From Phalacrocorax aristotelis (taxonomy: Eukaryota; Chordata; Aves; Suliformes; Phalacrocoracidae), in assembly GCF_949628215.1 (NCBI RefSeq), contig NC_134310.1, positions 13,777,401 to 13,841,400 of the forward strand: a DNA stretch of 64,000 nt, written 5' to 3'. Under the pieces are notes generated by a model that did not search any database, was not told the DNA's origin, and saw nothing but the letters and a program-made list of their open reading frames with translations. Shown piece by piece: positions 55,601 to 64,000 of this stretch. The stretch's first letter is position 1. The number at the start of each line of letters is the position of its first letter. A program made the translations under genes and the position numbers.

Positions 55601-57175
55601 AACACTGTTTTTAGCACAAATCCAAAACATAACCCCATACTAGCTACTATAAAGAAAATTAACTCTATCCCAGCCAAAACCATGACAGGTGGTGAGGTAG
55701 TGATAATGCCTTTTCCCTAGTGCAGTTGACTTGCACCCACCTATGCGGTATCTTTTACCTCCTAAAGTATGCAAGTAGATCGGGGGAGTTTTAAGAAAGT
55801 TGGTATTGACCGGAGGCTTGGCATAGCTTTGGTAACCGAAGATATTAATGGAAGAACTTGCAAAAGGTGGCACTAGGGTCTTCTGGATAGCTTTTGATGG
55901 AAGTAGGAACAGCATAGTAGTTGAGTCCTGGTTTCTAGAGCAGCATATATCTGCACGTTTCTGTCCTTCAGTATTTGAGTAGAGAGCATACTCTTTGTAT
56001 TAACTCTTGCTTGTCAGTTACCTTAAACTTTCTTTAAAGCGCAGTCAGCAACAGCAACAAAGGGCATAAAATGTTGGAGAAGATGGGATGGAAAAAAGGG
56101 GAAGGCATGGGCAAGGATGGTGGTGGTATGAAGGACCTGGTATGTCTGTCTGGGTTTTACTTGGAGCAAAAAGAAATACGTTTGCAGTTAAAAATGTCTA
56201 ATTGTAAGGCACTATTCACTTGAAACATTTCAAAATCCTGGGTAGGAAGGAACAATCTCAGTAGGACTGATCTCAAATCACTTTTTACTTGATTAATGAA
56301 GTATTTTGAAATTTTTCAATTATTTCATCCCTTCAGTGGAAAATGCCAGTAATGTTTGTGGTTGTTGGGAAACTAAGTGAGGGAGGACAGACAGCTTCTA
56401 GCTGTTGAATTAATAATCTCATGTTTGAATACAAAGTTTGGAGGAAGATTTAAATAATTTTAAGTGATGTGAATTCAGGATGGGCTTATGGTGGAATCCT
56501 TCACTTTCTGTGAGGCTGATGTAGCACAAAATTCAAACTAGATGATGCACCATAAGAGAGGAAAAGGTGGCTGAAGTCACTTACTGTAGCCACCAAGTTC
56601 TAGGCCTCTGTGGCAGTCATCTTAGCCCCATTTTTGTCACCATTGTGGTGTTGTCTTTTGGCAATAGTGCTGCTCAGAGCTACACCATGCCTCGTGTTGT
56701 CAAACTACCCAGCACAGGGCTCATACACTATTCATTTGGTGAGGAGTACTTCACAGTGATGTTAGCGATAGGTGACATCAGCACTCTAGATCTTAGTTCT
56801 AGAGGTGATTTGACACATTGCTTTAACAGTACTTTAGATGCCCATGTATGATCTAAGTATATTAGAGCCTTAAACAAAGTGCTTGTGGAGGGGGGAATTA
56901 GTATTATCAAATATGATTTGAAGTATTTAGAATACCTAACTTGCAGTTACAACAATATTTAATGTATTTGACAGATCCACCTCCAGTTACATAAGATGCA
57001 TGCAGGTTTGGGTACAAGTAGACCAGTCTTCATTGAAGATGTTCAGATCATCCAGAGCAAGAATAAAAAGAACTGGGATAAAGCAAGAGGAAGGTTTGCT
57101 GAAAACTTCCAGGAACCTAAATCACAACAGGATACACCTAAGATTACACCTTGGGTTAGAGGGACTGTAGAGTAA
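43333..57175 (+). CDS. AGGF1: AGGF1, 3' half (seven exons found), possibly a decaying copy
   Basis: Angiogenic factor with G-patch and FHA domains 1; in vertebrates a nuclear/secreted protein linked to vessel growth, with coiled coil, OCRE, acidic, FHA and G-patch parts. Exons found here: 43333-43675, 50724-50775, 53044-53145, 53974-54139, 54390-54472, about 56040-56139 and 56975-57175, all with GT-AG borders. Recognised by the acidic [11 protein letters not shown], the FHA core ([29 protein letters not shown]) and the G-patch ([13 protein letters not shown]). I cannot find the exon with the start of the FHA domain (before 50724) or the one between KYGLQ and the G-patch. Splicing 43675 directly to 50724 would shift the frame. 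The N-terminal exons are not in the window. So this is either a gene whose exons I failed to recognise, a TE-expanded gene, or a degenerate copy. Confidence 0.85.
44905..45400 (+). repeat. Solo LTR family C, sense to AGGF1
   Basis: 496 bp, TGTGCTGGTTTTGGCTGAGA to ...CGCTAAACCACGACA. Its GC-rich block lies at about 45100-45230. The flanks (gacag / gagga) do not give a clean TSD. Confidence 0.88.
46020..46519 (-). repeat. Solo LTR family C
   Basis: 500 bp, TGTTGTGGTTTAGCGGCAGC to ...CAGCCAAAACCAGCACA. Very similar to the reverse complement of 44905-45400, 620 bp away. No clear TSD. Confidence 0.9.
46584..47164 (-). repeat. LTR family A
   Basis: 581 bp, TGTCGTGGTTTAGTCCCAGT to ...AGCTAAAACCATGACA, with an AAT-rich tract at about 46728-46795. 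TSD not clear (atgac / gtcac). Confidence 0.9.
47165..47956. other. AGGF1 intron DNA, nothing recognised
   Basis: About 0.8 kb between two LTR insertions; no exon-like segment. Confidence 0.5.
48560..49044 (-). repeat. Solo LTR family C nested in LTR B, 5-bp TSD
   Basis: 485 bp, TGTCATGGTTTAGGCGGCAA to ...CAGCCAAAACCAGCACA, flanked by cctgc at 48555-48559 and 49045-49049. Younger than the LTR B it interrupts. Confidence 0.94.
49274..49866 (-). mobile_element. CR1 3' fragment nested in LTR B
   Basis: Minus strand, from GGGGTGCATTAAAAGGAGTG through [38 protein letters not shown] and [20 protein letters not shown] to the 3' end with 'ttctgtgattctgtga' at the left border (49274-49290). 5'-truncated. 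LTR B resumes at 49867 (tgtctgcagggttgtt). Confidence 0.93.
50082..50343 (-). repeat. Solo LTR family A, internally deleted, nested in LTR B, 5-bp TSD
   Basis: Only 262 bp: TGTCGTGGTTTAGCCCCAGT, then a jump past the middle to 'gggtcagctgtcctggctgt' and ...CAGCTGAAACCAGGACA. Flanked by ccacc at 50077-50081 and 50344-50348. Confidence 0.92.
50724..50775 (+). CDS. AGGF1: AGGF1 exon, FHA domain part 1
   Basis: Acceptor ttccag at 50718-50723, donor gtaag|gtaac at 50775/50776. It codes for [17 protein letters not shown], with the first base completing the Arg codon of the GRE motif begun in the previous exon. So the previous exon must end with two bases, whereas the exon at 43675 ends with one. 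Confidence 0.9.
53044..53145 (+). CDS. AGGF1: AGGF1 exon, FHA domain part 2
   Basis: Acceptor ttatcag at 53037-53043, donor ccag|gtgagt at 53145/53146. 34 codons, [16 protein letters not shown] ... [13 protein letters not shown], containing the FHA S-x-N-G-T phosphothreonine-binding loop. Fully open. Confidence 0.95.
53309..53775 (+). repeat. Solo LTR, alpharetrovirus-like, 6-bp TSD, sense in an AGGF1 intron
   Basis: 467 bp, TGTGGGAAACTATAGGCTTG to ...CGCTCTCCGCA, flanked by cttcat at 53303-53308 and 53776-53781. TATAAAA at 53689-53695 and AATAAA at 53711-53716. It holds an internal imperfect repeat ('gagatatctcggccttgaga' at about 53518 and again near 53556). Confidence 0.94.
53974..54139 (+). 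CDS. AGGF1: AGGF1 exon, end of FHA domain
   Basis: Acceptor gctgtag at 53967-53973, donor ttctg|gttagt at 54139/54140. 55 codons plus 1 nt: [20 protein letters not shown], then [20 protein letters not shown] and a basic end (RLDRKK). Fully open. Confidence 0.95.
54390..54472 (+). CDS. AGGF1: AGGF1 exon, linker after FHA
   Basis: Acceptor cttttag at 54383-54389, donor acag|gtaagt at 54472/54473. Codes for [20 protein letters not shown] and ends IWVKYGLQ in phase 0. In the human protein KYGLQ is followed by an exon beginning NTEYEDEKTL, which I do not find in 54473-56039. Confidence 0.92.
54968..55085 (+). mobile_element. ERVL leader remnant: LTR tip, primer binding site, leader
   Basis: The end of a family A LTR (ggggctaaaccacgaca, to 54989) is followed by the PBS TGGTGCCCAACATGGGGC (54998-55015) and about 70 bp of leader (ggaatgcgctagatggaatt). 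Directly afterwards begins a minus-strand family A LTR. The rest of the provirus is missing. Confidence 0.85.
55086..55687 (-). repeat. LTR family A in AGGF1 intron
   Basis: 602 bp, TGTCGTGGTTTAGCCCGTTC to ...AGCCAAAACCATGACA, AAT-rich at about 55236-55275. No TSD with the flanks (gcatg / ggtgg). Confidence 0.9.
56040..56139 (+). CDS. AGGF1: AGGF1 exon, G-patch
   Basis: Acceptor ttaaag at about 56034-56039, donor cctg|gtatgt at 56139/56140. Codes for [20 protein letters not shown] and [13 protein letters not shown], the glycine-rich G-patch core found in RNA-processing proteins. The human counterpart ends GMKTP; here the last codon is CTG (Leu). The exact start could be a few bases off. Confidence 0.9.
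56975..57175 (+). CDS. AGGF1: AGGF1 last coding exon
   Basis: Acceptor ttgacag at 56968-56974. 66 codons and TAA (57173-57175): [20 protein letters not shown], then [16 protein letters not shown] and the end TPWVRGTVE, which matches the human C-terminus TMPWVKGTLE in form. Fully open. Confidence 0.95.
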   Translation: MHLQLHKMHAGLGTSRPVFIEDVQIIQSKNKKNWDKARGRFAENFQEPKSQQDTPKITPWVRGTVE

Positions 57176-58340
57176 AGTATCTGGTCCCACAGCAGGGTAA
57201 TTCTTGTGTATAAATAGTTGGTAGATAATTTATTTTTATTCTTTTTTCTTTTGCTACAGCACAAGTTTGGTGATATGTAAAATATAGTTGTGGAAAAAAA
57301 TGTGCAAGATTAACGCTATTATGTTAATTGGCTTTCTGTAGTCTTCATGCTTTTGTTAAAACACATTTTTAATAAGAAATTAATGGAATTTAGACGGATA
57401 TTCAAATTTAAGTACTTGAAAGTGATTCTCATCACGAGCAGGAACTTTCTTCAGTTGTGTTTTTAACATAATACTTCATCCCCCAAACCCTACTAACAGA
57501 GCATCATATTGCCTTTTCCTCTGTTGTATGTTTATTCATGATTGCCATAAAATGCTCATCAAGAGGTACACCACTCTTAAATTCATACAGTTCAGTGTAG
57601 TGTTGTTATAAAATTCTCTAATTATATATAGCATTTCAGTAAAGGGGAGGCCCCTTTACTCCCCAGTCACCACCCGATTCATGTTCCCAGTATAACTCGA
57701 TGCTTATATTTTCTGTTCCTCCTGGCAGGTGCCTGACTCTTGTTTCTCAGCTCCTTGTCTCCGGAATTTACCCAGCCACCTGTTGTTTGCAAACTGCTGG
57801 AACATGCAGAGCTTGCTTTGTACGTGCCCTTTTTTTGATCCATTGTCCTTGGTCGTTTCAGCAAACAGGCCGAAGCTGCATATTTCCCATGCCATTTTTA
57901 TTAAACAAGATGTTGCTCTCCACAGTTCAGTACTAGTCACATATTTCAGCTTACCTTAAGAGGAAAAATACTTGGTTTTAAATGATCCATCAGTACTGCT
58001 TAGATACTGTATTCCATGAAATAAACTACCAGCATTGGTGAAGAAAACAATGTTCAGAGGACAACTTGTACCAAAATTTTCTTCTGTGAAGAACTTGCTC
58101 AAGACTTTTTAGTAAATCTGTATCGTGCCTTTAAAAAAGAGGAGGCATGTTTAGAGAACTGCTATCTGTGTGTATTATTTATTAACTTCTTCTGATACAT
58201 CCTTTGCTGGCAATGGAGTTAATACCAGGGGGAAAAAAAACACAAAAAACCAAAGAAACAACAGATTTTTGGTGGGAAAGGATTGCCAAACTGAAGCTAA
58301 AAGATTGGTATTTATTGAATGTTCCTAAACACAATAAATC
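57176..58340 (+). other. AGGF1: AGGF1 3' untranslated region (probable)
   Basis: AT-rich sequence after the stop, with AATAAA signals at 58020-58025 and 58333-58338. Its end cannot be fixed from sequence alone. Confidence 0.55.
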
Positions 58341-60469
58341 ATTGTCAATTTAAGCAGTGTGCTTCTTGATACTATCTTGTGCATATGCTGGATACAAGTG
58401 CTCTTCTAAAATGAGAAAAACTTAATCCTATTTTAATCAAGTTAAAGTTCTGATACTTGTCCAAGTAAGGGAAACATAGTAGTCTCACTATCTTATTGAA
58501 TCATGCAGGCAACTGTTAAGCACTCTTGAGTAAAACCAGGACAAGTTGCTAGTTATTTATCTTAATATATCTTTAGACACATAAAATAGAAAGAAAAATA
58601 TTCAATCATCTATGTTATTTAAATCATTAAAGCACACAGCATTTTTTTTTAAGAAACCTGAAGCACGCTTTACTTCAGCAGTATACAGTTGGAGATATGG
58701 CTATGAGCAATGCCTGCAGCACTATTGCTTAATTTAATTTAATTTAAATCAGCTCACCATTTTCCTTTGTAAGCAGTTCTCTTTTCACTGTTTTAGTGAT
58801 ATTTATGAATTATTGGCTTACTTTGCTGATGCATTCCTTTATATTGGCAACTTAACATTTTCAGAGGCTACCTATTTCTAACTGTGGAAAAAAAATTGGT
58901 CTGTGTGAAACAGTTACATTGTAAGTTTTAGTTCACCAGGTATCTAAAAAGGCACTCCTGCTAATGGGGGGGGGGGGGGGGGGGGCGGGGGGGGCAGGGA
59001 ACCTATATGCTAAAAGAAAGTTGGGGAGGGTTGGTTGGTTGTTTAAATTGACCTCTATGGTCTTTGACAGTAAATCAAACTACAAATTCTAAAATGAAGG
59101 GACAGCAAGCCATCTTGTACATGCCTTAGTAGGAACTTTAGCTTTACTTTAGCTTTCCCTCTCCCCAGTTGTTCAAGTAACAGCTTTAAGAATAGTCAAC
59201 CACTGGTTTATTGTTGCCATGCAAAGAAGAAACCTGAAAGGATTTAACTGAGTTTGCATTTCATAAATTTTTTTGAAGTAAGACATCATTCACCTTCTGT
59301 GAGAGGCATGGTCTCATGCAGTCAAGCACTGACTCTGCTTTCAGTACTGCAGCTTCCTCTTTCAAGCAATTGTGTGCCTTTATTGAGTAGGAACACTTGT
59401 ATTGAGCTAAATAGGGCTTTTCATCCCCTACCTTAGTGACCCCTTAGAAAGTTTTAAGTACAACTGAGTTAGGTGAACGCCACCAATGGTGTGTAAGCCT
59501 TATGTGCAAATGCAGTACTGCTTTCCCTCATGTCAGGAGGGGAACATGAGTTGCTGTTGCACTAAGATACAGCATAAAGTTCTACCTGTCTTACCTTCAG
59601 TCCTCCAAACACCCTGTTGTCTTTTCCAACTTTGCTACTTAGTATTAATCACTTAGGCAAAATTGTTTCTCTATACATCCACAGTCAAAAGTTTTAGCAG
59701 TTTGCTGTATAACTATTGCTAATTAATATATACAATCTGTTATATATTTAACTGTTAAGAATAACATTAATCCGTTTATATAAACAAATTTTTTTCTGTA
59801 GTCCTAATAGTGAATTCTGCAAAGCACCAACTTACCAAACGTATTTCTGAAATTTAAAATAAACTAAGAACAGTGGGTACATTCATATCTTCAGTGCTGA
59901 ACAACCCAGCAGGCAAATAAAAACACAGAGCACATTCATCATTGTGTGAAAGCCACTGGATTAAACACCTATGCCAACAGGGGTGCTGAACTACTGTATA
60001 CATATGAAATGATTTAATAAAACAAACCATAGTTGAAACTGGAGTTTCTGGTTTTGGAAGAACGGGCCCTTTGCTGCTGCAACTGGCCGTATCAAATGTA
60101 CCTGACGTGGGCTTTCAGCCAGTAGATAAAAAATCCATAGCAACAGGAAGAGATGTCAAAAATAGCATCCTGTTTTGAACAAGATGCATTTAAGAGAATG
60201 TGTGCATACCAACAGATTTTGTTTTATACGTGACCAAAGAATGTGGATTTTTTTTCTCATCCAGTTGCTGCCTTATAAATGTTTCTCATCTGCATCTTAT
60301 TTTAATCTGGCAATAAATACCTCTCTGTTGATGAACATGCCTGCATACCGGTTTCTGTTGCACAGCTAGCATTAATCTTGGTACAGCCCTACAGTGTAGC
60401 AGGGCACCATCTGCTAGCATCTGTTTGTGCTGAAGTGTCTCGGTATTATTTCAGCACTGCAAACAGGGC
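58341..60469. other. Unannotated intergenic DNA
   Basis: No gene recognised. It contains the poly-G tract at 58966-58994. In the human genome the gene beyond AGGF1 is ZBED3 on the opposite strand; I see no BED-finger coding frame here. Confidence 0.5.
58966..58994. repeat. Poly-G tract
   Basis: Twenty G, one C, eight G. Likely to form a G-quadruplex and prone to sequencing length error. Confidence 0.9.
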
Positions 60470-60870
60470 ACACGCGGTCTCTTCTGCTGCTCCTGGGTTG
60501 GCAGGGGTGGGGGAAGAGCGTTAGGGCCTGTCTGGCCATCCCACCGGCGGGGACCTCCCTGCGCGCACACGCGGCTGTGCCAGGGAGGCCAGGAAGCGGG
60601 CCGGGCCCGGCAGCACCTCCCGCCGCTTCCCTCCCGCGCCGTCAGCCGCCCGCCTCAATCCCCCCTCGGGTACCTGGGAGCGACGAGCGGCTTTTACCTC
60701 CTCGCCGGTCCGCCGCCGTCTCGTCTCGTCCCGTCCCACCAGCGGCCGCGGCGCGGCGCTCTCACCGCTGCGGCATCACGCCTCGCGTTCGGTCTTAAAA
60801 CTCCTTCCTCTCCACCTCCCCTTCCCTGCCTGTCGGCCTTCCGCCGGGGCCACGCGTGGGCAGCCCAATT
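60470..60870. promoter_or_regulatory. CpG island
   Basis: A sharp rise in G+C and CpG (ccgccggtccgccgccgtct, ggccgcggcgcggcgctctc) in an otherwise AT-rich region. In birds such islands usually mark a promoter. The frames across it are open by composition and lack recognisable domains. Which gene it serves, and on which strand, cannot be told. Confidence 0.7.
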
Positions 60871-61879
60871 TTGCCGTGTGCTGAGGAGCTCCAGGAAAGG
60901 CAAAGAATTGGGATGTCACCCTGAGCTGGCAGCTGATGTGCTACCCTGCAGCTTGGGAGGAGCATAACGAGTAGGGACTCCATCACAGGAGGACAACATG
61001 ACCAGAGGCCAAACAACCACAAAAGAAAATGAGATCCATAGATACTACTTTAAGAATATATCTAAATTACTTTTTTGGACATTTAGGATCAGAAATAATC
61101 CTAAGAAAGAATGGGTGGAGTCTCAGGAGTGATCCTGAGAATAAAATGCCAGGGAGGAACCAGCATAGAAGTAGCCTCAGCCAATTTGTGGGCCAGCAGA
61201 GCACCTCATCTTGTGAAAAACTGACTCAACATGCTGTTCCCTACCCTGTAAATGTCTTAACAGCCCCTACTCCTCAGCCTCCCTCTGCTCACCCTTCGTG
61301 TTGCCTCCATTTTCTAACCAAGGAGGATGATGGATTCGCCTTGTCTTATTATGCTTAGGTCAAGCCTAGTTGCTACTGCAGACGGTATGCTTTGGCCAAA
61401 CCTCAACTGTGGGCTATGTGAGACTAAAAAGTCTGCACAGGTGATCAGACCAGAATTTGTAGCAATTTGAGTCTTGCACTAAAATCTGTTCATCTTCAAC
61501 CTTTTCCTCCTGCAGTCCTTCACTTTCTTCCCCTCCCAGCTCTTTTTTTTCCTTTTAAATCATCAGGTTTTTTCATTTAGCTACTTTCTACCCACCAAAA
61601 AAAAAAATCAAACAACCTGCTAACTAAATAAAACTGTGATACTTGAGTTACCACCATCACACTTGTCACTGGATTTGGGCTTTTTCAGCCTTTTATCTTC
61701 TTTATTCAGCCTGTAACACCACAGGGCAGAAATAGCCTCTAAAGTGCCCAGTGATGTTGAGTAAGGCTTAGTGTGAATCAAAATTATAGTTGCAGTTCCT
61801 TAACTTCCTTGGCAAACCTCGGATCTTTCTGTTTGATTCTTATCTGTACAGTGGGAATAATACTTGTTTTCGCTCCCCC
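60871..61879. other. Unannotated DNA next to the CpG island
   Basis: No recognised gene. An open frame at 61029-61358 has no domain I recognise. Confidence 0.45.
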
Positions 61880-62000
61880 TTAGAGATATTCAAAAAACAT
61901 CTAGACATGGTCCTGGGCAACTGGCTCTAGGTGACCCAGCTTAAGCAGGGGGTTGGACAAGATGACCTCCAGAGGACCCTTCTCAACCACTCTGCGATAC
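61880..62000 (+). mobile_element. CR1 3' end fragment
   Basis: 'tagagatattcaaaaaacat' to 'gttggacaagatgacctcca' and the beginning of the tail (ctctgcgatac), resumed after the inserted LTR at 62609-62620 (atactgtgatta). Confidence 0.88.
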
Positions 62001-62608
62001 TGTCACCAAAATCGGAAATAAGCCTCGTAACGCCAATGTAGTGTCAAAAGGCAGGCATTCTTTATTCACGGCGCCGGATGCACGGGGGATAGCTCCACCT
62101 AACATGCATACCTTACACACCTTTCCCATGTGATTTATGTAGACCAAAAAAATACATATTCATTTTAGCCATACATATTCAATATTATTCTCTTTGGTGA
62201 TTGGTACAAACTTGCTCGCTTCACATGTAAATTATTGCACAGGCTCAGTTGTCCTTTCCCATTGTTCTCTTCTGAGTAGGTGGTATTACTTGGGTCGGTG
62301 GTCCGTGGGTCAGTGGTCGCGAACTCCCCCTGCCGGTATTACCTTTTACCTACTTGGTTCTTAATCTTGGCAGTCCTGGCCAGTTTTCTCAGTCCACTAC
62401 ACGAAACCACATTTTGTCATCCTCTTCTGACAGAAACACATTGTCTATTGTTTCGTTCACATTAATGATTACCTAGGGACTAAAGTACAGATCAACAGAT
62501 ACACTGATTCGTACACTCCATGTCCCCAGACTTAATGTCCAGTTGGATAGGGCTGGACAAGGAGCATAGCAACATCCATGGTTGGTTAATTCCATCACCC
62601 TGGTTACA
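62001..62608 (-). repeat. Solo LTR of a class I-like retrovirus, 4-bp TSD, in a CR1 tail
   Basis: 608 bp, tgtcacc to ggttaca, flanked by atac at 61997-62000 and 62609-62612. Minus-strand AATAAA at 62061-62066. Same family as 40618-41626. Confidence 0.94.
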
Positions 62609-62620
62609 ATACTGTGATTA

Positions 62621-63735
62621 ACACAGAAGGTACAGTGAAGAATTGATTGGCAGTTGGATACTACAGGGATGGAGGCCACAGACATATCTAGGCAGGCAGA
62701 AAGAAGTCTTGAACTGATGATAGCAAGAAAACCAACAAAGAGCCTAAGGAGAATGGCCAGTTCAAGACTTAATGGAAAGAAAAAGTCTGTTGTCCAGCCT
62801 ACCCTTCACCAGAGCAACTCACTTCTAGCAGTTATCCTTGAGGTCGGGATTCATGACCCAGAAGAGGTTAAGCTGTGAGAAGAACAGTAAGCACATGATG
62901 AGTTTGAATGGTAAATATTAAATAGGAGTTTTGGAAAGTACACAAGTGGTTATTCTTTAGTGTAAATGCCAGCCTATGGATTGGAAAGGCTAAAATGAAA
63001 CAAAGAAGCAAGAGGTTAAAAAAAAAATTAATACAATGCACAAGTAAGCGGCACAGTGCTGGGCCGTTTCAGCTTTTTGAAACATTGTCACATGCTTAAT
63101 GAAGAGCAATTCTCCATTGCCTGATGTTGTGCAAAGTCCTGGTGTTTTTTGCTCAGAGGGAGGTCCGAATAGGACTCTTTATTCGTAGATGATTGCTTTG
63201 TGTGACGTAGGTGTGCTGATCCTCCGCAAAGGCAGTGGCAAGGAAAACACCACTGAGCTGTCTCTGAGGTATGTTTTCTGTTTGGAGATTTTCTGGAGAG
63301 ATTTTCTGATTCGTGTCAACCAAGAGGTTAGGGGTTTTTTGGTTGTGACTGCTGCGGGAAAGCAGAGCTTCTGGATGGCTGGGTTATTTGATCATGAGCA
63401 GCTGATAAGCTTTCTACTGAAGAGGTCTGTGTGATGTGGAAATGATGGCCAGGAAGCGCTAGAGATGGACTTCTTATGTTTGTTCTGGTTGAGCACAAGA
63501 TAATTGGGTGATTGAGGCCCCTGTCTGGCTTTTTAGAGCTTGTTTAAAGCACTTCACAAGAAGAAGAGTGTAGTTGGGATGTTTTTGAAAAGTATGATTT
63601 TTTTGAGACTGTTATACTTTTCATTTTACGCATCTGTCTTTATTCAACAAAGATTCAACTTGTAAATTGCTCACAGTACGCATCAGGAGGAAAATCACAA
63701 GTTCTTTAAAATAGCTTTATCCAGTACATGTCTTC
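62621..63735. other. Unannotated DNA
   Basis: No gene or known repeat recognised. The open frames at 62654-62878 and 63189-63434 have no recognisable domain. Confidence 0.45.
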
Positions 63736-63979
63736 AGGCAGGGTCGGTTGGCAGGTGGTGAGCGGTTGTACCGTTTGTTTCTGGTTCCCCCCCCTTTCCT
63801 TTTTATTATATTATCATTATTTTATCCTAATTATTAAACTGTTCTTATCTCAACCCACAAGTTCTTTTTTGTTGCTTTTGCTCTTCCAATTCTCTCTCCC
63901 ATCCCACGGGTGGGGTGTGTGGGGGTGTGAGCGAGCGGCTGCGTGGTGTTTAGTTGCTGACTGGGGCTGAACCACAACA
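63736..63979 (+). repeat. LTR family A, 5'-truncated
   Basis: Last about 245 bp: 'ggcaggtggtgagcggttgt', an ATT-rich tract, TTAAACTGTTCTTATCTC and the end GGCTGAACCACAACA at 63979. The bases after it (gtccttttag) resemble the start of the ERVL leader, so a provirus might continue beyond the window. Confidence 0.8.
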
Positions 63980-64000
63980 GTCCTTTTAGCAAACAACAAT

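Noticed and set aside
60427..60798. 123-codon open frame over the CpG island
   Set aside because: Pro/Arg/Ala-rich, open in both strands by composition, with no recognisable domain.

Overview
The window looks like a piece of a bird genome. The support is direct: chicken-repeat-1 (CR1) LINEs with their typical 3' tail (a short reiterated TTCTGTGA/TTCTATGA motif), several avian LTR retrovirus families, and seven spliced exons of a vertebrate gene, AGGF1 (angiogenic factor with G-patch and FHA domains 1). Nothing bacterial (operons, ribosome binding sites, CRISPR) is present. Most long open frames come from CR1 or from the pol gene of old class III (ERVL-like) endogenous retroviruses, or are antisense shadows of these.

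Layout. 1-2017: CR1, 5' end outside the window. 2600-4358: 3' end of an ERVL-like provirus. 5267-7004: two copies of a long LTR (family B here) in inverted orientation. 7005-13612: mostly unrecognised AT-rich DNA with LTR and CR1 scraps and one solo LTR (family C) with a 5-bp target-site duplication (TSD). 13614-18183: degraded ERVL provirus with a foreign solo LTR inside its integrase. 18380-20644 plus 27102-27237: one CR1 split by a complete 6.46-kb ERVL provirus on the minus strand (20645-27101) that has both LTRs, a 5-bp TSD, a Lys-type primer binding site, gag and pro-pol, but no env. 27238-28655: CR1 endonuclease half on the minus strand. 28656-33240: another ERVL provirus carrying two nested solo LTRs, followed by the 5' end of an oppositely oriented one (to 34130). 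34884-36585: two CR1 pieces.

36586-60000 is host DNA holding the 3' half of AGGF1 on the plus strand (exons from 43333 to the stop at 57175). Its introns are packed with LTRs of at least four families, including a three-deep nest at 47962-50394. The FHA exons, the G-patch exon and the C-terminal exon are each open and well conserved. However, I cannot find the exon before 50724 (start of the FHA domain) or the exon between 54472 and 56040, and both gaps hold ERV insertions. The 5' exons (coiled coil and OCRE regions) are also absent from the window. 60470-60870 is a CpG island. 61880-63979 holds more CR1 and LTR pieces.

Interpretation (inference): the very high load of ERVs of several classes, nested on each other, around a gene I expect to be Z-linked in birds, and the apparently missing exons, suggest a decaying copy of AGGF1 in a low-recombination region such as the W chromosome. 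Mapping and read depth in the two sexes would decide this.
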